From Chloroflexi bacterium UBA4733 (GTDB taxonomy: Bacteria; Chloroflexota; UBA4733), in contig DHIZ01000057.1 of the NCBI GenBank assembly GCA_002404055.1, positions 9,094 through 73,093 of the forward strand: a stretch of DNA of 64,000 bases, given 5' to 3'. Below are positions 16,917-24,802 of this stretch, piece after piece (positions within the stretch are counted from its first letter, which is position 1; every line of letters starts with the position of its first letter). The notes below the pieces were generated by a model. The model was given only the letters and a program-made list of their open reading frames with translations, made no database searches and had not been told where the DNA came from. Made by a program: the position numbers and the translations under genes.

Positions 16917-17415
16917 GCGACACGCAGTGTTATGGCGATGGAGCGGCATGATCATTAGCAGAGGAGGCTTGGTCGGCGCCTGGAAAGAGTCCGCTCGGAT
17001 GAAGACACTCCATCAAGTTGAACGCCCTCGCGGTAGCGCGGGGAGTGTTGTTCCACTTCGGATGCGCGTCTCTGAATCTGGTGGATGAGCGGGAAGCACC
17101 CTGTCTCTGCCGATCTGGCCAACCAAGCGCAGGAGGCACCTTGAATGGTGGGATCGTGGAAAAGATGGTGACTGAATTGCTCGGGCAGGCGAAGTACCAA
17201 TGCAACGGCGCCCAAGTACGCGCCGACGCAGCGAGATTGAAGCCGGGGAGTCTGCTAAGAGAATCACGCTGATGATCGGTCGCCGCTCATTGATGGCGGA
17301 AGGTGTGCGTGTAACCAGAGAAGCCATTGAGATGCGACAGAATTGACAGTTGGCACCAATTGGCCCAGCGCTGTTGGGCGATTGGGCGTCACCGCCTTAG
17401 AAAGGAGCGATTACC
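16917..17415. other. No gene recognised
   Basis: About 500 bases between two cysteine-rich genes. Short open frames occur on both strands without ribosome sites or matches. The space would fit a lost copy of a cassette gene, but no residual similarity to family X or the thioredoxin-like genes could be read. Confidence 0.45.
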
Positions 17416-17832
17416 ATGGAACCCGATGCCGCGGCCACGCAATGGAGCGCGGCCCTTCGCAAATCCGGTACCTTCGATCGGCTGATCAAGGCTACGGCGA
17501 TCAGGCTGTCTCGTCGCCGCTTCGCCGGGAATGTGCTGGCCGCGACAGCGGCCGCCTGGGCGGTGCAGCTATTAGGCTTCCCTACGCCCCCCGTATATGC
17601 ATTTGACTGCACCAATTGCAATTGCTGTACCGGTGTCTGTAGCTGCCTATACGCCCCCGCGAGTTGTTGTAGCCCGAATGGTGTCTACTGCTACTCGGGA
17701 GATTGCACTTGTCAGGGTCGAGACTGTCAGTGCGGATGCTTTGCAATGTTCTTCAACGTCTGCAATGACGGATCACATGCCACGAGTTGCCCGGCCTGCA
17801 ACTACCCTTGTCCAACCTGCAACCCTTGTTGA
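17416..17832 (+). CDS. Tat-exported cysteine-rich small protein 4 (20 Cys)
   Basis: A 138-residue protein. FDRLIKATAIRLSRRRFAG is the twin-arginine region, followed by a hydrophobic stretch and a VYA site near residue 62. The ~76-residue mature part has 20 cysteines and no Trp. The CSPNGVYC motif is shared with protein 2, and the N-terminal 16 residues before the hydrophobic core match protein 3 nearly residue for residue. AGAAAGGAGCG precedes the ATG. It is the second cysteine-rich gene of cassette 3. Confidence 0.8.
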   Translation: MEPDAAATQWSAALRKSGTFDRLIKATAIRLSRRRFAGNVLAATAAAWAVQLLGFPTPPVYAFDCTNCNCCTGVCSCLYAPASCCSPNGVYCYSGDCTCQGRDCQCGCFAMFFNVCNDGSHATSCPACNYPCPTCNPC

Positions 17833-17970
17833 GACAAGTCTGACCTCTTACGAAAATTCTCGAAGTGGGGGAAGTGTGTTTCTTCTCGCGAGAGAGCAAG
17901 CGGGTTCTGGGTTGACGGTTACAGCAGAGCGTCAATGAGCGGTGAGGTAAAGCTTCGAGGAGGTGGCATA

Positions 17971-18414
17971 ATGTCAGGAGTCGGTTATCAGCCAACATTC
18001 GCGCCAGTACGAGTGCCCCAACAATGGATCGCCCGAATAGGCCCGAGTAGTAGTCCCGCCGTTTGGTCATTGGTTCCGACATTGGGGCGGGTGGCTAGCG
18101 AGAAGTATTTGGGCCGCATCGTGGTAGAGGTCTTCGACACTGGAGGTAAAATCGCCCTGCTTGGCATCGGGAAGGAATACATCCCACGGGCGATCGCGGC
18201 TCTGCAACAGACGGGGGCATTGCCGCACGAGACGACAGTTTGGCCTTCCGAACCAATCATGGGCCACCAATTACCCGACCAGACCTACCGTGGCTGAGTT
18301 GTCGTTGAGATGTGGGAGGTGGGTACTAAAGTGAATGGATCGTCCAGCACCGATGCGAGCGTAAGCTTGTTGCATCGAGCCAGCGAGGCCTTGAGGATTT
18401 TCCCTATCCTGTGA
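17971..18414 (+). pseudogene. Family X, copy 3, interrupted by one TGA
   Basis: ATG 17971 has GAGGAGGTGG just upstream. The frame gives PTLGRVASEKYLGRIVVEV, ALLGIGKEYIPRAIAAL and VWPSEP, then TGA at 18295-18297 exactly where both paralogues have an Arg codon after YRG. The same frame continues VVVEMWEVGTK to RIFPIL and TGA at 18412-18414, matching the paralogues to the end. One C-to-T change of CGA would explain it. The product is either a 108-residue truncation or made by readthrough. Confidence 0.75.
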
Positions 18415-18811
18415 GAACGACTTCGGCCATCCCCACAATCCTGGGCCAAGTGATGACCAGGAGGACAGCATTGGCGCGCCAGAGTTCATTCACCTCGGGC
18501 TGAAAGGCGGACGTGCGAACGCTCCTCCGAGATGGAAGTCCACAACGGGTCGCGTCCCGCGGAACTGTGGTCATGCCGTCCGCTTGGATGTTGGCTGGTA
18601 CCTGCGGCGTTTGCGCGGCGCCGTGCAAAGGAACATGGACCAGATGAAGCAACAGGCCCGCCTTGCTTCGCCCGTGCGCTGCGTTGGTTGCATGCCTTCC
18701 GCGAATGCCGGTCCGGGCGGCCCCTCCGAGCTCAGCGGAGCCGTGGGCGACACCGCCCAGGCGGTGGCAGGCCTCGCACTTGACAACGTGGCCGAACAGG
18801 AAGGCTCCGGG

Positions 18812-19036
18812 TCAGCAGCAGGAACATCCACATCGGCCAGTGCGCATGCGGTCGCGGTAGCTGCGCCGAAAGGCGGTGACGTAGCCGGGCAGGCCCACCG
18901 CATGGCAGTGCATGTTCCCCTGCCCGATCGGCCCACGCAACTCACATTCAGGCTGGTGGCAGAAGTGGTCCTGCCGGTCCAACGCCAGCTCCCCATGCTC
19001 CTCATGGATACGTCCTTGATGGATACGTCCTTGCAA
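18812..19036 (-). pseudogene. Degraded transposase-like fragment
   Basis: A minus-strand frame reads HFCHQPECELRGPIGQGNM, close to the FCHNPEC-x-x-x-G-x-x-GxGN zinc-binding start of a group of IS transposases. The frame is soon closed, and later bits (down to about 18450) fall in other frames. A perfect tandem 15-base repeat at 19004-19033 lies inside. No intact helix-turn-helix or DDE part is seen. The rest of 18415-19180 holds no gene I can support. Confidence 0.35.
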
Positions 19037-19180
19037 GCGCAGCTGGGCCGGACGGACCCAGCCCTCTTCAACCGATCAACCGCCGATTACGGTTCCACGG
19101 AATGCTGCCCGACTACCGCTGTCTGAACCTTTCGCCATCGCGAGAGATATATATTAGGGAGTAGAAAGGACGGGAACGTC

Positions 19181-19768
19181 GTGCGACTTGACTATCTCAA
19201 CGAGCAGACGGCCGTTCGTCTCTGTCAGCGAGGCGATCCTGCAGGTCTGGCTTCGCTCGTGCTGCGACAACAGGCTGAAGCGCTCAGAGTGGCTGCGTTG
19301 ATCACCCGAGATCCGCAACTCGCGGAAGATGTCGTGGCGGATGCCTTTCTCACCGCGTTTCGACGCATCCATAGCTTTGATGCTGAGCGCCCGTTCCGGC
19401 CTTGGTTCCTGCGCGTGGTTACGAATACGGCGCTGAAGTCGCTCCGCTCTCGTCGTCGCGAGATACCCTGGCTTGCTACTGCGGATCATGGGTCGTCTAC
19501 GGTACCCGTGCCCTTCGGTATCGCTGCGCGGGCGGAGGAGAGCACAGCCAAGGACATAGCGACGGTAGACGATCATGAAACCGTCCGTTGGGCACTGCGG
19601 GCACTTCCACCGAAGCAACGCGCTGCGATCATTCTCAGGTACTTCGCTGATCTGAACGAAGGGGAAATCGCGCTGGCACTGGGCATTCCAAGGGGAACGG
19701 TGAAGTCGCGTCTTTCCAATGGAATTGCTCGCTTGCGCGTCAAACTCGTCGAGACCTGGCCATCCTAA
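19181..19768 (+). CDS. ECF-family RNA polymerase sigma factor (island)
   Basis: A 195-residue sigma-70 family protein with region 2 (LAEDVVADAFLTAFRRIHSF then RPWFLRVVTNTALKSLRSRRR) and region 4 (LRALPPKQRAAIILRY, LNEGEIALALGIPRGTVKSRL). The start is GTG 19181, with AGAAAGGACGGG upstream. It is followed after 18 bases by a one-helix membrane protein that is probably its anti-sigma partner. It lies inside the cysteine-rich island and just before operator module D. It may read the CAA-N15-CGTA-like promoters of the cassettes (inference). Confidence 0.9.
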   Translation: MRLDYLNEQTAVRLCQRGDPAGLASLVLRQQAEALRVAALITRDPQLAEDVVADAFLTAFRRIHSFDAERPFRPWFLRVVTNTALKSLRSRRREIPWLATADHGSSTVPVPFGIAARAEESTAKDIATVDDHETVRWALRALPPKQRAAIILRYFADLNEGEIALALGIPRGTVKSRLSNGIARLRVKLVETWPS

Positions 19769-19786
19769 GCACTTGGAGGTTCCAAC

Positions 19787-21145
19787 ATGGATCCGTCAAC
19801 CATTCGCCAAGTCCTGGAAGAGGAAGCCGAAGTATTGGTTCCTTTCCCTGCCGATCTCAGGCCACGCGTTCTGCTAGCGCTCAGCGCTGAGCGCGCCGCC
19901 GCGCAGAGACGGCGCTTTGGTGTCGTTGGAGCCATCCTTGTGGCGGTTGTCGCGCTTGCCGTCACTCTGGGGCCCGCCTACGCGGGCGCTATCGGCCAAG
20001 ACGTGGTCGCGCGACTGCAGGTAGCGCTTGGTGGAAGGACCGAAGTGCAAATGCAGCGCGACGTGCAAGCGCCAGTCGCTGTCGCTCCCAGTCCTCCCTT
20101 TTCCGTATTCCAGCCGACCGCCCTTCCCGTGGACCTGCCGCGTCGTGGGGTGACCTATGACCCCGGCGCGATAGACCCCGCTACGGGGCTGCGCTTACCC
20201 TCGGTGGAGGGAACAGGTGACGTCGACTACGTGCGCCTTGGTCTTCGCATCGAGCGGCGGGATGCGTTTCTCCTCGTGCGCTACGTCGGCTCAGCCGACC
20301 GGGGCACCGGGGGTCGCGAACTCATTCTACTCGAGCGCCAGGCGACACACGCGGAGCAACTTCCCGCTGGCTCCCGCATGCAAGTCCTCGGTCAGCCAGC
20401 GTCACTCGGAAGGACAGCGAACGGGCTCCTGCTGTCCACCATCATGAGTGGTACCTGGCTACAGGTCTGGACGAATGTGAGTCAGATGGAGCTGGATCAG
20501 GTTGTGCGAAGCTTACAAATGACTTCCCCTGGCAACGGCGCACCGGCACCTCCGACCTATCCAACGGCGACACCCGCTCCCAGCCCTGTTCCCGGCAGCT
20601 ATCCTCCCTTAGTGCATCCGACATATCTCCCGGCCGGCTTCGACAACGCGAGTATCGGCTACTTTACGATCCCTCCTGAGGGCCAGAACCTCAGGCTTCC
20701 ACCGTTGAATTCCGGGGTCTCCGGGCCGGTCCGACGATCGGACCTCAAGCCGATTCTGGAGCGGCTTGACTGGCCGCAAATCGAAAAGGCCTGGAACGCC
20801 GTAGGAGGCGGCGTGTTCGGAGGCTTCTTTACGGGCGACACCAAGTTGGACTTTCTTGAGATCGGACCGGTCCGTCTCGATGGCAGCCCGGATGGCACTG
20901 CTATGACCACCGACGGAGGCCGCACCGTCTGGATGGTCGGGAGTGAGGCAGGCGCCGGGTTCAAAGCCCGCTGGCGAGACGGTTCTCCTTTGGATCTCAC
21001 GGAGAGCTACCTTGCCCAAAACCCCAATCCCAGAGCGCGAGAGGTAGTCATCTGGGTCGATGGAGATCGCGTCGTGTGGCTACGCTCCGACCTACCGCAG
21101 ACCGAGATGCTCAGATTCATCGACGGGCTGACGACGAATCGCTGA
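19787..21145 (+). CDS. Membrane anti-sigma-like protein with large outer domain
   Basis: A 452-residue protein. The N-terminal ~45 residues are cytoplasmic and could bind sigma, although no HxxxCxxC zinc motif is present. One membrane helix follows (about 45-65, VVGAILVAVVALAVTLG). The outer part is long, with a Pro/Ala/Thr-rich linker near 255-280 between two beta-rich domains resembling DUF4367-type sensor domains. It is the partner of the sigma gene 18 bases upstream. A signal outside the membrane probably releases the sigma factor (inference). Confidence 0.65.
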   Translation: MDPSTIRQVLEEEAEVLVPFPADLRPRVLLALSAERAAAQRRRFGVVGAILVAVVALAVTLGPAYAGAIGQDVVARLQVALGGRTEVQMQRDVQAPVAVAPSPPFSVFQPTALPVDLPRRGVTYDPGAIDPATGLRLPSVEGTGDVDYVRLGLRIERRDAFLLVRYVGSADRGTGGRELILLERQATHAEQLPAGSRMQVLGQPASLGRTANGLLLSTIMSGTWLQVWTNVSQMELDQVVRSLQMTSPGNGAPAPPTYPTATPAPSPVPGSYPPLVHPTYLPAGFDNASIGYFTIPPEGQNLRLPPLNSGVSGPVRRSDLKPILERLDWPQIEKAWNAVGGGVFGGFFTGDTKLDFLEIGPVRLDGSPDGTAMTTDGGRTVWMVGSEAGAGFKARWRDGSPLDLTESYLAQNPNPRAREVVIWVDGDRVVWLRSDLPQTEMLRFIDGLTTNR

Positions 21146-21231
21146 CACTTCAGCAGGTTGGCATACGTTCTGAATGTCGGCGGCGACAATCTCGTGAATC
21201 ATATCCGGTCGCATGCTGGCGCAACCGAACA

Positions 21232-21284
21232 TTGCAGAATCGCCCTCATTCACAGAGAATAATTGCGCCGAAACGCTGTAAGAT
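21232..21284 (+). promoter_or_regulatory. Cassette operator/promoter module D
   Basis: TTGCAG (21232-21237), N11, TTCACA (21249-21254), N8, TTGC (21263-21266), N10, TGTA (21277-21280). The half-sites are weaker than in A-C but every spacing is kept, which argues the layout matters. It lies 41 bases before the mauE-like gene of cassette 4. Confidence 0.5.
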
Positions 21285-21320
21285 TTCCACACTGATAGTC
21301 AAAGGGCATGGAGGCAGGGC

Positions 21321-21896
21321 ATGCCGCTCGCGATCACGTCAGCGGTTCAAGCCGGTTTAGCATTCTTTGTCGGTGTCGTTCTCCTGCTCTCCGGCGCTCC
21401 AAAAATCGCGGCTCCGCGCTCGTTTGTCCGTGTCGTGGTCGATTACGAGGTGCTTCCTACCGCACTCGCGCGCCTCTATGGCGTTGCATTGCCTTGGGTG
21501 GAGTGCGTGGTTGGTTTGCTGCTGCTGACCGGCTTCTTGTTGCAGGTCGCGGCCGGGCTCGCCGTCCTCACATTCGTGAGCTTCTTGATCGCGGTGTCCA
21601 TCAATCTGCGCCGTGGGCGCGACATGGACTGCCACTGTTTTGGCGACGCTCTTTCTGATCGCATCGGTCGGAGTACGGTCGTGCGCTTGGTGTTGGTTCT
21701 TATCCCTTCCTTGCTTGTGCTGCTGTCCGCGCCGCCGGGAGTAGGCGGTCCCTGGATCGGTGGTCAGGCCTCACGCCTCGGTGGCGATCTTGGGATTCTC
21801 CTTCCGCTAGCCTTCGTGTCCCTCACGCTGGTGTTGCTGTACGTCCTAGTGACGCAGGTGCTCGCCATGGCCGAACAGCGGGCGAGTAATGCCTGA
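21321..21896 (+). CDS. MauE-like membrane protein (cassette 4)
   Basis: A 191-residue multi-pass membrane protein. It shows LSGAPKIAAPRSFVRVVVDYEVL, read as LSGAPKIAAP then FVRVVVDYEVL, then LPWVECVVGLLLL and the C-x-C loop MDCHCFGD, all matching the protein at 6855. About five hydrophobic helices are visible. It is the likely electron-handling partner of the thioredoxin-like protein 39 bases downstream. A short start at ATG 21321 is supported by GGCAGGGC upstream and by position after module D. Confidence 0.85.
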   Translation: MPLAITSAVQAGLAFFVGVVLLLSGAPKIAAPRSFVRVVVDYEVLPTALARLYGVALPWVECVVGLLLLTGFLLQVAAGLAVLTFVSFLIAVSINLRRGRDMDCHCFGDALSDRIGRSTVVRLVLVLIPSLLVLLSAPPGVGGPWIGGQASRLGGDLGILLPLAFVSLTLVLLYVLVTQVLAMAEQRASNA

Positions 21897-21934
21897 TACG
21901 CCATTGGGGTAAAACACGAAAGGAGCGTTGATCG

Positions 21935-22561
21935 GTGAACGGCGCCTGGCTGGCTTCGTACGTCGTGATGTGGGTCCTTTTGCTCGTAGTCGGCTTCTTG
22001 GTGCTTGGTTTACTCCGCCAAGTCGGGCTACTCAACGAGCGCCTCGTGAAAACCGATCAATCCAGAGTTGCAGGGCTTGATCCTGGCGCAACTGCGCCAC
22101 TGTTCCACGCCATTGGCTTGAACGGTCGAGAGATCTCGCTCGGCGGGCTCATGGATCAGGAGAAGACCGTCTTGCTCGTGTTCGCCAGTCCGCGCTGCGG
22201 CCCGTGCGTGCAGATGGCCTCGGTGTTCGAGGCGTTCTATCAGCGGGTAAGCGACCGCGGATGGGAAGTGCTTATGGTCGGTGTCGGCACCGGCCGCGCC
22301 GGGGTCGAGGCCTATGCCAGAGATACGGGCGTGCATTTCCCGCTCATTGCTCAGGAGCGTGACGAGATCTCGTTGCCTTATAAGTTTGCGGGGTCGCCGT
22401 TCGCTTTCGTTCTACATGGCGGCATCGTTAAGGCGCGACGGAAGGTCGAGGACGAGCAGCAGTTTGCCGTGCTATTGCGGGAAGGAGGGTTCTCATCGAC
22501 AGGGAATGCACTGTTACCGGCGGTGGCCAACGGGAAACGAGCGCTCTTTGCAGGGCGTTGA
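21935..22561 (+). CDS. Membrane-anchored thioredoxin-like protein, cassette 4
   Basis: A 208-residue MauD/TlpA-like protein. The N-terminal helix (WLASYVVMWVLLLVVGFLV) is followed by GLLRQVGLLNER as in the paralogues. The active site FASPRCGPCVQMAS is a classical C-G-P-C, stronger than the CTEC and CSAC of cassettes 2 and 3. AGSPFAFVLHGG holds the cis-Pro. The start is GTG 21935 with AAAGGAGCG upstream. It is probably the disulfide catalyst for the protein at 22613. Confidence 0.85.
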   Translation: MNGAWLASYVVMWVLLLVVGFLVLGLLRQVGLLNERLVKTDQSRVAGLDPGATAPLFHAIGLNGREISLGGLMDQEKTVLLVFASPRCGPCVQMASVFEAFYQRVSDRGWEVLMVGVGTGRAGVEAYARDTGVHFPLIAQERDEISLPYKFAGSPFAFVLHGGIVKARRKVEDEQQFAVLLREGGFSSTGNALLPAVANGKRALFAGR

Positions 22562-22612
22562 GCACGCTCCAACTCGGGAGTATTCGAGGCAGAGTAAGAG
22601 GGAGTGGCGGCG

Positions 22613-23002
22613 ATGAATAAGATATTGTGGGATGAGAGCTTTCGGGATCTTACGGTGCAACTTGCGCGCGCGGAAGCGCGCCGAGGCTTTCTCAAGATGG
22701 CAGGAAAGGTGGCCGGGCTAACCGCTGGTGCCCTATTCGGCTCAAGCACCGTCGCCTGGGCGAGTAAGGGAACACCGGATTGCGTACCCGACTGTAGCTG
22801 TACGATCTCCTGCGACCCGGGTTCTGCTTGCAATTGCCATCCTGGCGATCACAGTTATTGTGGGTCATGTACAACGAGCCATGGCACTATTGGCGTCACG
22901 ACTACTGTTGACTGTTCCTGCACAACGTACGTCAACTGCTGCACAGGGGTGCCGTGTCAGACATACTGCAATTCAACTACTGACTGTCCTGATTGTCCGT
23001 GA
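22613..23002 (+). CDS. Tat-exported cysteine-rich small protein 5 (16 Cys)
   Basis: A 129-residue protein. ARRGFLKMAGKVAGLTAG is an ideal twin-arginine signal (R-R-G-F-L-K), ending in an AWA site near residue 50. The mature ~79 residues contain 16 cysteines, many Thr/Ser and no Trp. It lacks the FDRLxKATA stretch of proteins 2-4. ATG 22613 is preferred over GTG 22604 for ribosome-site spacing. Its TGA overlaps the ATG of the next small frame (TGATG). It is third in cassette 4. Confidence 0.8.
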   Translation: MNKILWDESFRDLTVQLARAEARRGFLKMAGKVAGLTAGALFGSSTVAWASKGTPDCVPDCSCTISCDPGSACNCHPGDHSYCGSCTTSHGTIGVTTTVDCSCTTYVNCCTGVPCQTYCNSTTDCPDCP

Positions 23003-23469
23003 TGACGGTTGAGGACGCTCGCCGACAATATGAGGAGGCGTCCGTTCTCGCTTCGGCGGCGAATGCTATTCACTCGGGGGATCAGCAGAATGGTCGATCC
23101 TGGATTTTGCGTACGATGGCCATGACCGTGTTGACGCCATTCCAGGCCGCGACGATGATGCAATCGAAGCCGGAGGAACTGCAGGAGATAGTCCCCCATG
23201 ATTTGCACGACACGCCGGTCGGTACTCCAGGCAGCAGCGAGCGCCCTCGCCGTTGGCCTGTGCAGCGCCTGTTCGGCCCCGATCTTCTCCAAAGGTTCGG
23301 TGGTCCGGGCGCTCCCCAAGCTGACCATCCTCGCAGCCTATCCGAGGTCGTCGTCTGGCGTCGCCAAGCCGGCCTGGCTGACGCCGCTGCGAGAGGCGGC
23401 CGACCATCTCAACGCCACCCGGCAGGACCAACTCGGCGCGGTATTGGACCTTCGCACTTTTACCGTTGA
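23002..23469 (+). CDS. Hypothetical overlapping frame, coupled to cysteine-rich gene
   Basis: The ATG at 23002 shares one base with the stop of the cysteine-rich gene, a pattern typical of translational coupling. The first ~65 residues (MTVEDARRQYEEASVLAS, then ILRTMAMTVLTPFQAATMMQ) could be a small helical protein. The frame then runs on through the start of the next gene for 272 bases, in low-complexity Arg/Pro/Gly-rich sequence typical of a shadow. Either it is a gene whose 3' end was lost, or it is chance. Not recognised. Confidence 0.35.
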   Translation: MTVEDARRQYEEASVLASAANAIHSGDQQNGRSWILRTMAMTVLTPFQAATMMQSKPEELQEIVPHDLHDTPVGTPGSSERPRRWPVQRLFGPDLLQRFGGPGAPQADHPRSLSEVVVWRRQAGLADAAARGGRPSQRHPAGPTRRGIGPSHFYR

Positions 23470-24664
23470 CCAAGCACCGGGTGCCGTCGCCACCGCCGGC
23501 AACGGCCAAGTCAGCAGCTTCAACATGACCACCTACGACAATGCCCTGGCCGAGGCCGTCAGCGAACAGGCCGACGTGCTCATCTCCATGGAGACGCTTG
23601 GACTGGGCATGCTGACGCAGTTGGACCACGCCAAGGTGCTGGCGGCGTTGGACACGTACTTGGCGCGGGAACGACCCAGCCAGCAGGTCGACTACTACCC
23701 GGGCGTCCTCGGCCTGGGCCGCATCGCCGGACGGCAAGTCGCTCTTCCCCTGCAGGTGCAGCCCTGGCTGATGCGCTACGACGCCAAGCTGTTCCAGACC
23801 ATCGGCGTCGGCTCCCCGCCGCCCGACCGGCCTTGGACCTGGCAACAGCTCATCGACCTTGCCCCCAAACTCGTCCAGCGCGATCCCAAGACCGGCGCCA
23901 ACCTCCGCTGGGCATGCCGGATCGAGACCTTGCCGGTGGAGATCGCCATCTGGCAGGCCGGCGGCGATATCGTGAACGCCCAGAATGCCGTCGTCTTGGA
24001 CCAGCCGGCGGCGATTCAGGGCGTCACCTTCTGGCGCGACCTGGAGGTTGCCGATCAACTTGATGCGCCCAACACCCTGCCGCCCCGGCTCACCGGCACG
24101 CGCTCCCATCCCTACGCCATCGCCACGCTCGGCGGGGGCTTCGCCGCCACCACCTTCGAGCCAACCACCCGGTACAGTTACCATCTGGCGGACATCCCCA
24201 AGAACTGGGACGCGGGCCTGGGCTTCGCTCCTATCCCCGCCGGGGCGCCGGCCGGCAACGTGCCGGTGACCAAGCTCGATCTGGAGTTGGCGGGTGCCGT
24301 CGCCGCTCACAGCCGGCAGCCCGACCTGGCCTTCACGGCGCTGCGGGCGCTGGAGCAGGCCATCGGTCCCGCGCTGCTGCTCTCGGCGATCCGTCCGCTG
24401 GCGTCTCGGCGCTTGAAAGACGGCAGTATCGATCCGCGCCTGGCGACGGCGCTGGGCTGGGGCATGGCCCTTGGCCGCGCCAGTAGCGCCGATGCGCTCG
24501 GCGCGGATGCCCTCAATCGGCTGGTCGACGTGTTCCCCGGCCTGCCGAGAGCCGATGCTCCCGGCCTGCCGCCACAGCAACTCTGCGCCGACGTGGCGAA
24601 GCTGCTCCGCTACCGGCAGGTATGCGGTCCGGTGCCGGCCTACTGCCCTGCCGCCGCGCCGTGA
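23198..24664 (+). CDS. Tat-lipoprotein, family 1 extracellular solute-binding protein (cassette 4)
   Basis: A 488-residue exported lipoprotein: TTRRSVLQAAASALAVG then CSAC gives a Tat signal and lipobox. The body is a family 1 sugar-binding protein: ADVLISMETLG, YYPGVLGLGRIAGRQVALPL, LMRYDAKLFQTIGV, RPWTWQQLIDLAPKLV, and a Gly-rich GGDIVNAQNAVVLD segment. No permease or ATPase gene is nearby. The same kind of gene ends cassette 1, so the association with cysteine-rich proteins is recurrent. It may present or capture a ligand at the cell surface. Confidence 0.85.
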   Translation: MICTTRRSVLQAAASALAVGLCSACSAPIFSKGSVVRALPKLTILAAYPRSSSGVAKPAWLTPLREAADHLNATRQDQLGAVLDLRTFTVDQAPGAVATAGNGQVSSFNMTTYDNALAEAVSEQADVLISMETLGLGMLTQLDHAKVLAALDTYLARERPSQQVDYYPGVLGLGRIAGRQVALPLQVQPWLMRYDAKLFQTIGVGSPPPDRPWTWQQLIDLAPKLVQRDPKTGANLRWACRIETLPVEIAIWQAGGDIVNAQNAVVLDQPAAIQGVTFWRDLEVADQLDAPNTLPPRLTGTRSHPYAIATLGGGFAATTFEPTTRYSYHLADIPKNWDAGLGFAPIPAGAPAGNVPVTKLDLELAGAVAAHSRQPDLAFTALRALEQAIGPALLLSAIRPLASRRLKDGSIDPRLATALGWGMALGRASSADALGADALNRLVDVFPGLPRADAPGLPPQQLCADVAKLLRYRQVCGPVPAYCPAAAP

Positions 24665-24802
24665 ACCGCGCACGGCCCTGGTAATAGGCCGGGTGAGACG
24701 GAGGCTGTATTGGACTGAACCCAACTTTGGCCATTCAAGCGACGCCCTGGCGTTGCCACGCTTCAACTGAGTAACAGCTTCCCGTTCCTCCACCCGCTGC
24801 TC

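Noticed and set aside
18584..19126. Plus-strand frame of 180 codons
   Set aside because: Ala/Gly-rich without motifs and opposite a transposase-like fragment; it contains a tandem 15-base repeat and looks like noncoding remains.
8111..23002. Cysteine-rich small proteins as methylamine dehydrogenase light chains
   Set aside because: They share the Tat signal, Cys richness and MauE/MauD-like neighbours, but have no or only one Trp after the signal, so TTQ cannot form. No heavy chain, MauG or amicyanin gene is present.
8413..24664. Complete ABC uptake systems
   Set aside because: Two solute-binding-like lipoproteins are present, but no permease or import ATPase is found near either.
23066..24793. 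Minus-strand open frame of 575 codons
   Set aside because: It lies opposite the solute-binding lipoprotein, has Arg/Gly-rich low-complexity content and no family match; a shadow of the real gene.
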